NCBI GenBank assembly: GCA_027364735.1
Contig: DAHXOT010000019.1
Span: forward strand, 1 to 64,000
Source of the DNA: Hydrotalea sp.
GTDB lineage: Bacteria; Bacteroidota; Bacteroidia; Chitinophagales; Chitinophagaceae
Length of the DNA stretch: 64,000 nt
Reading direction: 5' to 3'
The notes under the pieces were generated by a model, which had not been told where the DNA came from, ran no database searches, and worked only from the letters and a program-made list of their open reading frames with translations. The stretch's first letter is position 1. Each line of letters opens with the position of its first letter. The position numbers and the translations under genes are program-made. Shown piece by piece: positions 45,272-53,916 of this stretch.

Positions 45272-46194
45272 TTATTGTCATTCTCCTTTAAAGGTAAAAA
45301 TATTTCGGCCATCATACATCTGGCACTTCCACCTCCATTTGTTTCAATAGTTAAAAGGTTGCTGTGTAAAATTGTATTGTATTTTTCAATGGAAGCAATT
45401 TGTTCTTCTGTTAAGCTTTCAAATGCTTGTGAGCTCATTATTAAAAATTTTTCATTATTACTATTATTCACTTGCAGCATATTGCCGGCAAAGTGATTCA
45501 TTTGATCTAAGGAAATAGTAATAAGTTCTTTTGCTGTTTGTTCTAGTGAAGTTAGTAGGGCATCTTTTTCATTTTTATCTTGTATACTTTCCATACATAC
45601 AATAGCAAATTCATCTGCAAGGCACATCATTACATTGGTATGATAAATTAGTTGGTTATTAGCATCTGTTGCATGAAATAGTATGGGATGATAATCAAGA
45701 TCGTTGCAAAATTTATTTACTAATTTTTCGCTGGTTCTTTGCGAAATGCAGGCATACACAATTTGGTGAACTCTATCTAAAATCATACTACCGGTGCCTT
45801 CTAAAAAAAGGTGCTCGTTTTCAAATGGCGTATAATCAATTGAGTAATTAATTTGAAATTTATTGCTAATAGCTTCTATAACCGATTGTTTTCTTTCGCT
45901 TCTTCGGTTTTCTGCAAACATTGGATATAAAATAATGGTACCATCATCGTGAAATGAAATCCAATTATTGGGAAAAATAGAATCTGGCGTATGCGGTGTT
46001 ATTGTATCTTCTACAACCGTTACATCAATGCTATGTTGTTGCAAAAGCGATACAAAATTATTAAACTCAGTTAAAGCATTTTCTTGTGTTTGATGATTTT
46101 GATTATTGGCCTGAAAACTATTGTTTATAGCTGTTTGTTCGTTATAGCCAAATTGAACCGGCTTTATCATTAATAAATGCGAAGTAGTTTGCAT
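45268..46194 (-). CDS. ctlX: CtlX-type citrulline hydrolase (guanidino-group modifying enzyme fold)
   Basis: A 308-aa pentein. Blocks seen are F-P-N-N-W-I-S-F-H near residue 91, F-A-E-N-R-R-S-E-R, L-E-G-T-G-S-M, Y-H-T-N-V-M-M (His) and G-G-G-S-A-R-C-M with the catalytic Cys near 293. Characterised CtlX of Francisella hydrolyses citrulline to ornithine, CO2 and ammonia. It lies 10 bp behind the arginine-deiminase-like gene, which would make its substrate. Confidence 0.83.
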   Translation of the reverse strand: MQTTSHLLMIKPVQFGYNEQTAINNSFQANNQNHQTQENALTEFNNFVSLLQQHSIDVTVVEDTITPHTPDSIFPNNWISFHDDGTIILYPMFAENRRSERKQSVIEAISNKFQINYSIDYTPFENEHLFLEGTGSMILDRVHQIVYACISQRTSEKLVNKFCNDLDYHPILFHATDANNQLIYHTNVMMCLADEFAIVCMESIQDKNEKDALLTSLEQTAKELITISLDQMNHFAGNMLQVNNSNNEKFLIMSSQAFESLTEEQIASIEKYNTILHSNLLTIETNGGGSARCMMAEIFLPLKENDNN

Positions 46195-46204
46195 AAAATA
46201 ATTT

Positions 46205-47722
46205 TTAATGAATGAATTGATCTCTTAAAAGAGGCATACTCATGCAATGCGATCCGCCTCTTGCTCTTGATAGCTCGGCAGATGGCAATAGTATTAATGT
46301 GTTTTGTACATCTTTTGGTAATAATCCTTCTTCAAATTTTTTGAATAAATTTTCGGTAGTAATTACATTAAAACCGTTTTGTTTAAATGCTTCAGCAGTT
46401 TTATCGTTTCTATCGTATCCAATAACAACACCTTCTTTTAAAGCAACAACATTACATGAGTCTGTCCATTGCTCTCTTTCATCATACGGAAAAACATTAC
46501 CGCCGCTATAAATAATTTTTACATCTTTTGGTGCAACGTTAAAATCTTCAATACTTATTTCACGCAATAAACTTTCTAAACCTGCAATTTTTGTATTACT
46601 GCTGTAATCTTTATTTTTTTGATAAGGTTCTTGTATGCTTTTTTCGAATCTAAAAACTTCTACTAATTCCATTTCACCCTTTCTGGGTATGTGCGATAAT
46701 TTTGACAAATACGATTGTTTGCTGTTATTTTCATCAGCTAAAATATTTTCAGAGTATCTACCATATAAAACCCATGTATCTCTTTTTACTTGAGTAAAAA
46801 TAGTATCAATGTGCATTTGGGCTCTATTTCTGGGTATTTTTACAACCGATATTTTTTCGATACCCAATTCCGGTCTTGAAAAAATAGTATGTACAATTTC
46901 ATTTACCGCATTCGATGAAGTTCTTTCACTACAGCCAACAATAAGATGTTTGGGATGAATCATCATAATATCTCCACCTTCAATACTTATAATTCGGTGT
47001 TTGCGTTCTTCTTCTTCATATAAAAAGAAATCGCTTTCTTCAATTACTTCAATTACTTTTTCGGGTTGATTTTTAAAGAAGAAATATAGTGCCAGAAATT
47101 TGGTTAATAAAGATTCTCTTTTTCGTGCACCTGTTGCCATACGGCTTAATAAAATATGATCTTTTATAATGATGCCAATATCTCTGGTAAAGATAAAATT
47201 AGGAATAGGAGGAAAAATGAATTGATCTTCATGGCTGTTATTTTCTTCGGCCGGTAAAACACCGGTAATTAAAATTTTAGCCAATAAAGAAGCATCTTGA
47301 ATGTTTTCCAATTTTTGTTGAATTTGTAAGCTGCTTTCTTCATACGAGCAAATAGCTGCAATTAAACGAAGTTTAACTTTCTCGTCTAATAATATTTTTT
47401 CTAATAAATTCTGGGATTCAAGTACTTTATCGGAGTTGAAATATTCTTTCTTACCGGGAATAAAGCAATTGCCATCATATTCCGGGTGCGACTGATGATA
47501 TTCTTTTATGTATTTTATTTTTTCGCTATCAAGAAACCAAAGTAATAATAGTACATAATGATTATACTCTTTTTGCATTTTTTTTAAATGCACAATATCA
47601 TCGTACAAATTATCGGTAAATGTTCCGGGAATAATTTTTCCTATACCTGCATCGGGGCTATGAATTAATATTTTTTTAAGTACGCCCAATTCCGAATCTA
47701 CATATAATTGATTAGATAACAT
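46205..47722 (-). CDS. arginine deiminase family protein, long form
   Basis: A 505-aa pentein, about 100 residues longer than ArcA (about 410). Catalytic elements are I-E-G-G-D (around 250), H-I-D-T-I-F (around 308) and G-G-S-H-C-M-S with the nucleophile Cys near the end. The N-terminal part has E-L-G-V-L-K-K-I-L-I-H-S-P. The extra length is a helical insertion around residues 35-150 that may add a regulatory domain. It probably converts arginine to citrulline and ammonia for CtlX. No arginine/ornithine antiporter, ornithine carbamoyltransferase or carbamate kinase is nearby. Confidence 0.8.
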   Translation of the reverse strand: MLSNQLYVDSELGVLKKILIHSPDAGIGKIIPGTFTDNLYDDIVHLKKMQKEYNHYVLLLLWFLDSEKIKYIKEYHQSHPEYDGNCFIPGKKEYFNSDKVLESQNLLEKILLDEKVKLRLIAAICSYEESSLQIQQKLENIQDASLLAKILITGVLPAEENNSHEDQFIFPPIPNFIFTRDIGIIIKDHILLSRMATGARKRESLLTKFLALYFFFKNQPEKVIEVIEESDFFLYEEEERKHRIISIEGGDIMMIHPKHLIVGCSERTSSNAVNEIVHTIFSRPELGIEKISVVKIPRNRAQMHIDTIFTQVKRDTWVLYGRYSENILADENNSKQSYLSKLSHIPRKGEMELVEVFRFEKSIQEPYQKNKDYSSNTKIAGLESLLREISIEDFNVAPKDVKIIYSGGNVFPYDEREQWTDSCNVVALKEGVVIGYDRNDKTAEAFKQNGFNVITTENLFKKFEEGLLPKDVQNTLILLPSAELSRARGGSHCMSMPLLRDQFIH

Positions 47723-48028
47723 AATAGTTGAGTTTAAATGAAAAATAGTTGTGTATGGTAAAAATTGTATTAAGCTATTGATTGTGTAAGCTTAATAATC
47801 GGGTGATCCACAATCGGCAGATGAAATGAGATTAAGGAATATAGCTAAAAGCAATTGGTGGTTAGTATGTTTTTGAGTAAACATGTTGCAATGTTACAAT
47901 TTTTCTTTTAATGTACTGCAGTTGCGAGTGTACTTGTTTAGGGCAAAATAGTGTAATTTTTTTTGTGATTTGAATTATTGCCGATAAATTTTATGATTAA
48001 AATAGTGAAAAGCTAAAAAGAAATTTAA

Positions 48029-48067
48029 TAAAAAAGCACCATAAATTATTGGTTTACAGTGCTTTAA
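48029..48067 (-). terminator. intrinsic terminator of tRNA-Arg
   Basis: Outer stem AAAGCAC (48033-48039) with GTGCTTT (48059-48065), plus an inner TAAA/TTTA pair. Leftward it ends in a T-run. It lies 13 bp after the tRNA 3' end. Confidence 0.82.
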
Positions 48068-48079
48068 TTAATTATTTAG

Positions 48080-48153
48080 TGACCCCGTCAGGATTCAAAC
48101 CTGAAACCTTTTGATCCGTAGTCAAATGCTCTATTCAATTGAGCTACGGGGCC
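48080..48153 (-). tRNA. tRNA-Arg, anticodon ACG
   Basis: A full cloverleaf can be folded. The acceptor GGCCCCG pairs with CGGGGTC, the D arm has AGCTCAATTGAATAGAGC, the anticodon stem TTTGA/TCAAA holds loop CTACGGA, and the T loop is TTTGAATC. The discriminator is A, and CCA is not encoded. ACG would be read as ICG after deamination by TadA. Confidence 0.93.
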
Positions 48154-48347
48154 TTTGTAAATTCAGGGCTGCAAATATAGGTGCTCTGGCTTAAAATCTG
48201 AAATTGCTGCATAAAAACTTTATTTATTCATTATTTTTCGGTAGTTAAATTAATAACAAAGTTGAAAACAAAAATGGAGTTTAATTTTTTTCAATTAATT
48301 AATTGCTTTTTTGTACTGATATTGAAGGCTGTATTTAACTTCGTTCG

Positions 48348-48698
48348 ATGCTATCCATCCATCTAAAAAATGTAATTTTTAAAGCTTATCATGGTATTTA
48401 TGAAGAGGAAAAAATACATGGAAATATTTTTGAAGTGAATATTTCTATTTACCATCATCCTCATCATACAATTGAAACTATTGAACAAACCATTAATTAC
48501 GAATTAGTGTATGAATTGGTGGAAAAGCGTATGCAAATAGCTACACCGCTTTTAGAAACAGTTGTTATGGATATTGCTCATTTAATTTTGCAGCAATTTG
48601 TATTAGCCGAAAAAGTAATTGTATCTGTAACAAAAACTAATCCGCCCATAAAAAATTTTATAGGTAATGTTGAAGTTAGTTTTGAACTTAAAAGATAA
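48348..48698 (+). CDS. folB: dihydroneopterin aldolase
   Basis: Folate pathway enzyme cleaving 7,8-dihydroneopterin. At 116 aa it has the family layout I-H-L-K-N-V-I-F-K-A-Y-H-G-I-Y-E-E-E at the N terminus, with the active-site Glu and Tyr, N-Y-E-L-V-Y-E-L-V at about 65, and the final strand V-T-K-T-N-P-P-I with the K-x-x-P typical of the catalytic Lys. No signal peptide. Confidence 0.88.
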   Translation: MLSIHLKNVIFKAYHGIYEEEKIHGNIFEVNISIYHHPHHTIETIEQTINYELVYELVEKRMQIATPLLETVVMDIAHLILQQFVLAEKVIVSVTKTNPPIKNFIGNVEVSFELKR

Positions 48699-48706
48699 AA
48701 TAAAAT

Positions 48707-49462
48707 ATGAATAAGCTATTGATAGTATTTTTTTTCAGTTGTAATTGTTTTTTCTCTTTTGCTCAAGAAACATCATTATTACTGAAGCAAGCGTATAACT
48801 ATGAACGTCAATTGAAAGAACCGGAGGCATTAGAAAAATATAAATTGGTACTAATTAATGATTCTAAAAGTATTGTTGCATTAATTAAAACGGTAGAATT
48901 AAATTGTACAATAGGCGAAAGAACCATTAATAAAACTGATAAAAGACTATATTTCGAATCGGCCTTGTCATTTGCCGAGCGAGCTGTTACTGCCGATAGT
49001 ATTCATGCTAAGAGCTGGTATGCATTGGCATTGGCTTGTAGTAAAATGACCATTACAGAATCAGATAATAAGAAAGCTGCAATTTTTATTAGAGATATGA
49101 AATTAAATGCTGATAAGGCATTGAGCATTAATCCCAATGATGCAATGGCTAATTTTATAGAAGGAAAATGGCATTACGATATGATAACTTTAAATTGGGC
49201 AAAACGATTGGCTATTAAAACTTTATTTAGTAAATTACCTGATGCTGATATAGATTTGGCTATTGAATATTTAGAAAAGTGTAAACGATTAGATCAATAT
49301 TTTATGCTGAATTATTGGGTTTTGGCTAATGCATATAAAATAAAAAACAGACCGGAACAACAAATTGAAACCTTACAAAAATTAGTAAAATTACCCATCA
49401 GAACTTTTGATGACACTGAAATTAAATCGGCTGCTCAAAAAATGCTTGATGGACTTGAATAA
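48707..49462 (+). CDS. secreted TPR-type protein of unknown function
   Basis: A signal peptide (M-N-K-L-L-I-V-F-F-F-S-C-N-C-F-F-S-F-A-Q) is followed by helical repeats over the whole 251 aa. Repeats look like A-E-R-A-V...S-W-Y-A-L-A-L-A and A-N-F-I-E-G-K-W. Such periplasmic TPR proteins are frequent in Bacteroidota. It follows folB by 8 bp, so they are probably cotranscribed; no functional link is apparent. Confidence 0.72.
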   Translation: MNKLLIVFFFSCNCFFSFAQETSLLLKQAYNYERQLKEPEALEKYKLVLINDSKSIVALIKTVELNCTIGERTINKTDKRLYFESALSFAERAVTADSIHAKSWYALALACSKMTITESDNKKAAIFIRDMKLNADKALSINPNDAMANFIEGKWHYDMITLNWAKRLAIKTLFSKLPDADIDLAIEYLEKCKRLDQYFMLNYWVLANAYKIKNRPEQQIETLQKLVKLPIRTFDDTEIKSAAQKMLDGLE

Positions 49463-49479
49463 CAAACGTTTAAAAAATT

Positions 49480-49737
49480 ATGGAACTACAAGAACTATTT
49501 ACACAAGCTGTTGCAAACAGTAAAACATTATCGACAAAGCCGGATAATGAAACATTATTAAAATTATATTCTCTATTTAAGCAAGCTACTGAAGGAGATA
49601 ATGTTTCTGAACCACCTGCTAATCCTTTTGATTTTGTAGCTAAGGCAAAGCATACTGCATGGCAGTCTTTACAAGGGCTTTCTGCCGAGGCTGCCATGCA
49701 ACAATATATTGATTTGGTAAATGGTTTATTAGGTTAA
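49480..49737 (+). CDS. acyl-CoA-binding protein
   Basis: An 85-aa four-helix protein that binds long-chain acyl-CoA. Characteristic positions are L-L-K-L-Y-S-L-F-K-Q-A-T-E-G-D (the Y-x-x-x-K-Q-A motif), then P-F-D-F-V-A-K-A-K-H-T-A-W. ACBPs are standard in eukaryotes but less general in bacteria. Possible partners are the acyl-CoA dehydrogenase, ETF and thioesterase in this window, though none is adjacent. Confidence 0.9.
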   Translation: MELQELFTQAVANSKTLSTKPDNETLLKLYSLFKQATEGDNVSEPPANPFDFVAKAKHTAWQSLQGLSAEAAMQQYIDLVNGLLG

Positions 49738-49738
49738 T

Positions 49739-50407
49739 TTATTTCATTAAATAGCTTATTCCAATATTAATATTAGTAAGCGACATGTTTGTATTAAGTG
49801 CAAAATTGTTTTGCTTATATTCATTATTTATACTCGGGTAATTAGAATTTGTGTTTTTTGAATGATTATAGGATAATGATAAAAAGTTGTTTAAAGCAGC
49901 ATTTAATAAAAACCGATCATTAATTCTGTAAGATATTCCCGGATTTAATGAACTACTTATTCCGAATGAATTCGATTTGCTTGATGATGTTGCACTTGTT
50001 TGATTGTAATTGCTAAAACCGTACGATAATCCCGTATTCCAATTTAACCAAACTAAGAAAGATTTTCCAAACGAATGATAATAAGTAGAGAAATAGTTTG
50101 CTGCAATAGTATAGTTATTTTGTTTTATTGAAGCATTGGTGTTAAAATTTTGACTATTTGAATAACCATTCATTAATGAAATGCCAAAGCCTGTTGCATG
50201 ATTAGCTGTTTTAAATTTTCCAATTGAAAAGCCTATATTGAAGTTGGTATTATTTTGTTTTGCAAATCCTGAAGTAGAATCATTGGTTTTATAATTATTC
50301 CCCGATATGCCAAGCGTACCGCTAACTATTTTTTGCCCTACTTCAAATTGAGCCTTTACTATAGTTATGGCAAAGGCAAGAACAAATAATAAAGTAATCT
50401 TTTTCAT
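49739..50407 (-). CDS. predicted outer-membrane beta-barrel protein
   Basis: A signal peptide (MKKITLLFVLAFAITIVKAQ) and a 200-residue mature part dominated by alternating strands, ending N-I-G-I-S-Y-L-M-K. The strand pattern and Asn/Ser/Tyr richness match small 8- to 10-strand outer-membrane barrels. No specific family is recognisable. It converges with the ACBP gene, 1 bp between stops. Confidence 0.7.
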   Translation of the reverse strand: MKKITLLFVLAFAITIVKAQFEVGQKIVSGTLGISGNNYKTNDSTSGFAKQNNTNFNIGFSIGKFKTANHATGFGISLMNGYSNSQNFNTNASIKQNNYTIAANYFSTYYHSFGKSFLVWLNWNTGLSYGFSNYNQTSATSSSKSNSFGISSSLNPGISYRINDRFLLNAALNNFLSLSYNHSKNTNSNYPSINNEYKQNNFALNTNMSLTNINIGISYLMK

Positions 50408-50507
50408 ACAATTATTTTTATAATTAAAGATAATTGATATGCTAAGAAAGCTGCATTAATATGTATTTATTAACTGAATATTGTAATTAATGCCAATATT
50501 TTGTTAA

Positions 50508-51863
50508 TCAAATTTTCTTGTTTTTCCAGCGGTTGCTTTTAATGTAAAAATAAGAGGGAACTAAAATGGTTGTCCAATATAGCCACTCGCTCATCCATCC
50601 AATGGTAATAGACAATTGTAGCTTCTCTAAAACTATGTATATATAAATTATATAAAACACAATTGCAAAAACTTCAATCCATAAATTGATGGAAGAATTA
50701 CCGGTCCCGGTAACTGCATTTAGCCAAATGGTAGAGATAGACATTAACAGCATGGCAACCGAAACTACCCTTAAAATAGGAATAGCTGCTATAATGAAAT
50801 TATCTCCTTGATGATAAATTGAAAGAAATATACTTGGAAAAAGATTAAGAATGATGACAATAATTAGCGAAAAACCAAACGATAGTTTTAATATTTTATA
50901 AATTAATTCTGTTACTCTATTATGTAAACCTTGCCCTATAATATTACTAACCATTGTGCTTGTTGTAGCAGCAAATGCCCATGTAAAGCATCCAAAAAAG
51001 CCAAAAATATTTCGCATTACATTCGATATGGCTAAATCTTTAGCACCATGGTGTTCAATAAAAATGTAAAACATTTCCCAACTTATAATACTAATAGCAT
51101 GTTGTGCAATTAGCGGAGATGATTGTATTAATATTAATTTGGTTTTATTGCGGTTGTAGTAAAAATTTTTAAATAAATGAAGTTGATGGCCAATTCCTTT
51201 AAAATGAATTACTAAAAATATAACAAAGAGTCCCGTAAACTCGGCAATTACAGATGCATAAGCTGCACCATTAAAACCCAAACGTGGCAAGCCGAGTTTG
51301 CCATAAATTAATGCATAGTCTAAAGCAATATTGGTTAAAGATTCGGCAGCAGTGCCCCAAACTAAAAACTTACTTTGGTTAGTACCAACTAATAATGCAT
51401 TACGCATTTGATACAGGTATAAAAAAATTAGTCCAATAATTCTGATATTTAAAAAATGTATTGCCATGGTAATCGTCTGCCCATCGTGTAACGACCATCG
51501 CAAAACAGTAGGTGCAATAAACCATGTAATAAGTATTCCTGCTACAGCCATTACAATGGCAATTCTAACACCTTGCGAAAAAAGATTACCTATTTCATCA
51601 ATCTTATTTTCTCCGGCACGCCTGGCAATTAATGCTTGCATGCCATTATTCAGCCCAATACCAATTACTGCAAAAATTAAATAATATACACCTGTAATGC
51701 CTGCCACTGCTAAAGATTCTTGCCCTAAACCGCCTAAAAAAATATTATTGGTAATAAAATTAATTTGCGGAATAATAATAGCTGCCGCAATAGGCATAGC
51801 TAATTGCAGTATTTGTTTATTGCTAATATTTACCCTTAAATCTTTAATTGCAGATTGTTCCAT
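50508..51863 (-). CDS. MATE family efflux transporter
   Basis: A 451-aa protein with about 12 transmembrane helices in two similar halves, typical of Na+- or H+-driven MATE pumps. The start region has N-K-Q-I-L-Q-L-A-M-P-I-A-A-A-I-I, and N-N-I-F-L-G-G-L-G-Q-E-S-L-A-V-A-G-I corresponds to the first-helix family pattern. Substrates are unknown. TAGATTTG (51871-51878) lies 7 bp before the start and may be its -7 element. Confidence 0.88.
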   Translation of the reverse strand: MEQSAIKDLRVNISNKQILQLAMPIAAAIIIPQINFITNNIFLGGLGQESLAVAGITGVYYLIFAVIGIGLNNGMQALIARRAGENKIDEIGNLFSQGVRIAIVMAVAGILITWFIAPTVLRWSLHDGQTITMAIHFLNIRIIGLIFLYLYQMRNALLVGTNQSKFLVWGTAAESLTNIALDYALIYGKLGLPRLGFNGAAYASVIAEFTGLFVIFLVIHFKGIGHQLHLFKNFYYNRNKTKLILIQSSPLIAQHAISIISWEMFYIFIEHHGAKDLAISNVMRNIFGFFGCFTWAFAATTSTMVSNIIGQGLHNRVTELIYKILKLSFGFSLIIVIILNLFPSIFLSIYHQGDNFIIAAIPILRVVSVAMLLMSISTIWLNAVTGTGNSSINLWIEVFAIVFYIIYIYIVLEKLQLSITIGWMSEWLYWTTILVPSYFYIKSNRWKNKKI

Positions 51864-51941
51864 ACGTCTGCAAATCTAAGGTTTTGAAAAACTGCATAAA
51901 TCGCTTTTATAAAACACTAATATTTTATAACATTGCATTAC

Positions 51942-51949
51942 TATATTTG
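51942..51949 (+). promoter_or_regulatory. -7 element TATATTTG, four bases before the DUF3822 start
   Basis: A perfect TAnnTTTG match ends at 51949 and the ATG begins at 51954, the same four-base spacing as for the NUDIX and small TPR genes. It predicts a leaderless transcript for the five-gene operon; no strong -33 element. Confidence 0.45.
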
Positions 51950-51953
51950 AAGA

Positions 51954-52802
51954 ATGGTAGAGAAAAAAATAAGTATTTACGGCGAAGCAGATGTTCAAAC
52001 ACCTTTAAATAGCGATATTTTAGTATTTGAGGTGGGTAACACCTATGCTGTATTATTAGTAAAATCGGTAGGTAAAAATACAGTTAATGCTTTTGAATAT
52101 TTTGAGTTTAATAAGGCAATTGCCGATTGGTATGAAATTTTTTATCAGCTTAGAATGCATTCTAAAATTTTAGATAGAAGCTATAACGATACACGTGTAT
52201 TTTATAATTTACCTAATACCGTAGTAATGCCTTTTGCACAATACAAACCCGAATCGGCTGAAGTATATTTAAATGCCATTCATGGAAATATTGAAAAAAG
52301 TATTGTGCGAACTGATGAAGTTTTCTCCACAATTGAATTGTCTATTATATACAGTATCGGCAAATCTTTATACGATATGGTAAATAGTAATTTAATGATG
52401 ATTTCTTCTAAACATAGTTATTCTAAAATAATAGAAGAAGTGTTGAGGTCGAATAAAAGTGCCGGAGGTATTTTTATGAAAGTTCAATTTTATAATCAGC
52501 TTATGGTAATTGTGGTGATGAATTCCGGAAAACTTCAATTTATTCAATCTTACTCATATCAAATAGTTGATGATGTTTTATATCATATACTAAATGTTGT
52601 TCAGCAATTTCAATTGCCTATTGAAAATATGATGGTTGAAGTGGCAGGTTTAGTAAATTCTAACTCATCAGAATTAAATTATTTGCAAAAAATATTTTCT
52701 AAAATAAGTTTCGATACCAATATTACCGATCACTCTTTTAAAGATATTTCTAAAGAATATCCATTACACTATTTCTCACCATTTATTAACCTCTTATTAT
52801 GA
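51954..52802 (+). CDS. DUF3822 family protein
   Basis: A 282-aa cytoplasmic protein with an ASKHA-like fold pattern (I-Y-S-I-G-K-S-L-Y near 140). DUF3822 is specific to Bacteroidota and normally precedes rsmD, as here, where the two overlap by 4 bp. Its role is unknown. First gene of the operon DUF3822-rsmD-5-FCL-lpxK-rnr. Confidence 0.82.
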   Translation: MVEKKISIYGEADVQTPLNSDILVFEVGNTYAVLLVKSVGKNTVNAFEYFEFNKAIADWYEIFYQLRMHSKILDRSYNDTRVFYNLPNTVVMPFAQYKPESAEVYLNAIHGNIEKSIVRTDEVFSTIELSIIYSIGKSLYDMVNSNLMMISSKHSYSKIIEEVLRSNKSAGGIFMKVQFYNQLMVIVVMNSGKLQFIQSYSYQIVDDVLYHILNVVQQFQLPIENMMVEVAGLVNSNSSELNYLQKIFSKISFDTNITDHSFKDISKEYPLHYFSPFINLLL

Positions 52803-53350
52803 GGATAATTTCCGGAAAATGGGGCGGAAGGCGAATACATCCACCAACAAAAATGCCTTATACAAGGCCAACTACCGATATAGCCAAAGAAGGATTATTC
52901 AATATTTTGCAGAACAGATTTAATTTTACAGATACTAAAACTTTAGACCTTTTTGGCGGCACAGGTTGCATTAGTTACGAGTTGGCTTCAAGAGGTGCTT
53001 CGGATTTAACTATTATTGAAAAAGATATTCAAATGCATGCTTTTATAAAAAAAAATATAGAGCAATTAGGCATTGAAAACTGTAAAGTTTTGAAGATGGA
53101 TGTGTTTCAGTTTTTGCAAAACTGCATAGACCAATTTAATTTTATTTTTGCCGGTCCGCCTTATGCATTAGGAGCAATTGATGAATTGCCAAAATTAATT
53201 CTATCAAAAAACTTAATAGCCCCTAATGGATATTTTGTATTAGAACATACACCACGTAATACATACGAGAATTTTAATGGTTTTGTAATGACACGCAATT
53301 ATGGAACAACTTTATTTTCTTTCTTTCAAAATAAAGAAAAGAGTAAATGA
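52799..53350 (+). CDS. rsmD: RsmD-type 16S rRNA (guanine-N2)-methyltransferase with altered motif IV
   Basis: Normally methylates G966 of 16S rRNA with SAM. It begins M-R-I-I-S-G-K-W-G-G-R, contains P-T-x-D-x-A-K-E-G-L-F-N, and has the SAM loop L-D-L-F-G-G-T-G-C-I. The catalytic motif IV should be D-P-P-Y but reads G-P-P-Y (codon GGT near 53155). One base change separates GGT from GAT, so this may be a real substitution or a sequence error; activity is in doubt. It overlaps its neighbours by 4 bp on each side. Confidence 0.85.
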   Translation: MRIISGKWGGRRIHPPTKMPYTRPTTDIAKEGLFNILQNRFNFTDTKTLDLFGGTGCISYELASRGASDLTIIEKDIQMHAFIKKNIEQLGIENCKVLKMDVFQFLQNCIDQFNFIFAGPPYALGAIDELPKLILSKNLIAPNGYFVLEHTPRNTYENFNGFVMTRNYGTTLFSFFQNKEKSK

Positions 53351-53916
53351 CAAAGCAGGAATTAAGAAATAATTATAAAGAGAAAAGAAACCAAATTTCG
53401 CAAAAGCAAAAACTTATTTGGGATGATTTGTTATTAATTCAGTTTCAAAAAATTGCATTTTTTCACGTTACAACAATTTTTACTTATAGGCCTATTGAAG
53501 AATTAAATGAGCCGGAAACCTATCATTTTATTGCTTATTTACAATCAATGATTCCTTCTTTGCGAGTGGCATATCCGGTTGCTAATTTTATTACTAATGA
53601 AATGAAGGCAATAGAAATAAATGATACAACCAACTTTTTAGAAAATAAAAAAGGAATCATTGAACCGGAAATGGGTAATATGATAGATGCAAAAGAGATT
53701 GATGCAGTAATTGTTCCGCTTTTAGTTTTTGATAAATATGGCAACCGTTTAGGATACGGAAAAGGTTTTTATGATAAATATTTAGCAACATGCCGAAAAA
53801 ACTGTATGAAAATTGGCGTATCGTATTTTGCACCTATTGATAAAATTGAAGATTCTTCCTCATTTGATATACCTTTAACTCATTGCATTACACCCGAAGC
53901 TATTTATGAATTTTAA
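53347..53916 (+). CDS. 5-formyltetrahydrofolate cyclo-ligase
   Basis: Converts 5-formyl-THF to 5,10-methenyl-THF with ATP. The 189-aa protein has R-N-x-Y-K-E-K-R-N at the N terminus and the family signature R-L-G-Y-G-K-G-F-Y-D-K-Y-L (around residue 137). It overlaps rsmD by 4 bp and lpxK by 11 bp. Confidence 0.88.
   Translation: MTKQELRNNYKEKRNQISQKQKLIWDDLLLIQFQKIAFFHVTTIFTYRPIEELNEPETYHFIAYLQSMIPSLRVAYPVANFITNEMKAIEINDTTNFLENKKGIIEPEMGNMIDAKEIDAVIVPLLVFDKYGNRLGYGKGFYDKYLATCRKNCMKIGVSYFAPIDKIEDSSSFDIPLTHCITPEAIYEF

Larger units (their letters stand above)
47723..48347. other. intergenic stretch containing tRNA-Arg
   Basis: It holds tRNA-Arg and its terminator. The part from 47723 to 48028, upstream of the deiminase gene, has no recognisable gene or promoter consensus. 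Confidence 0.7.
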
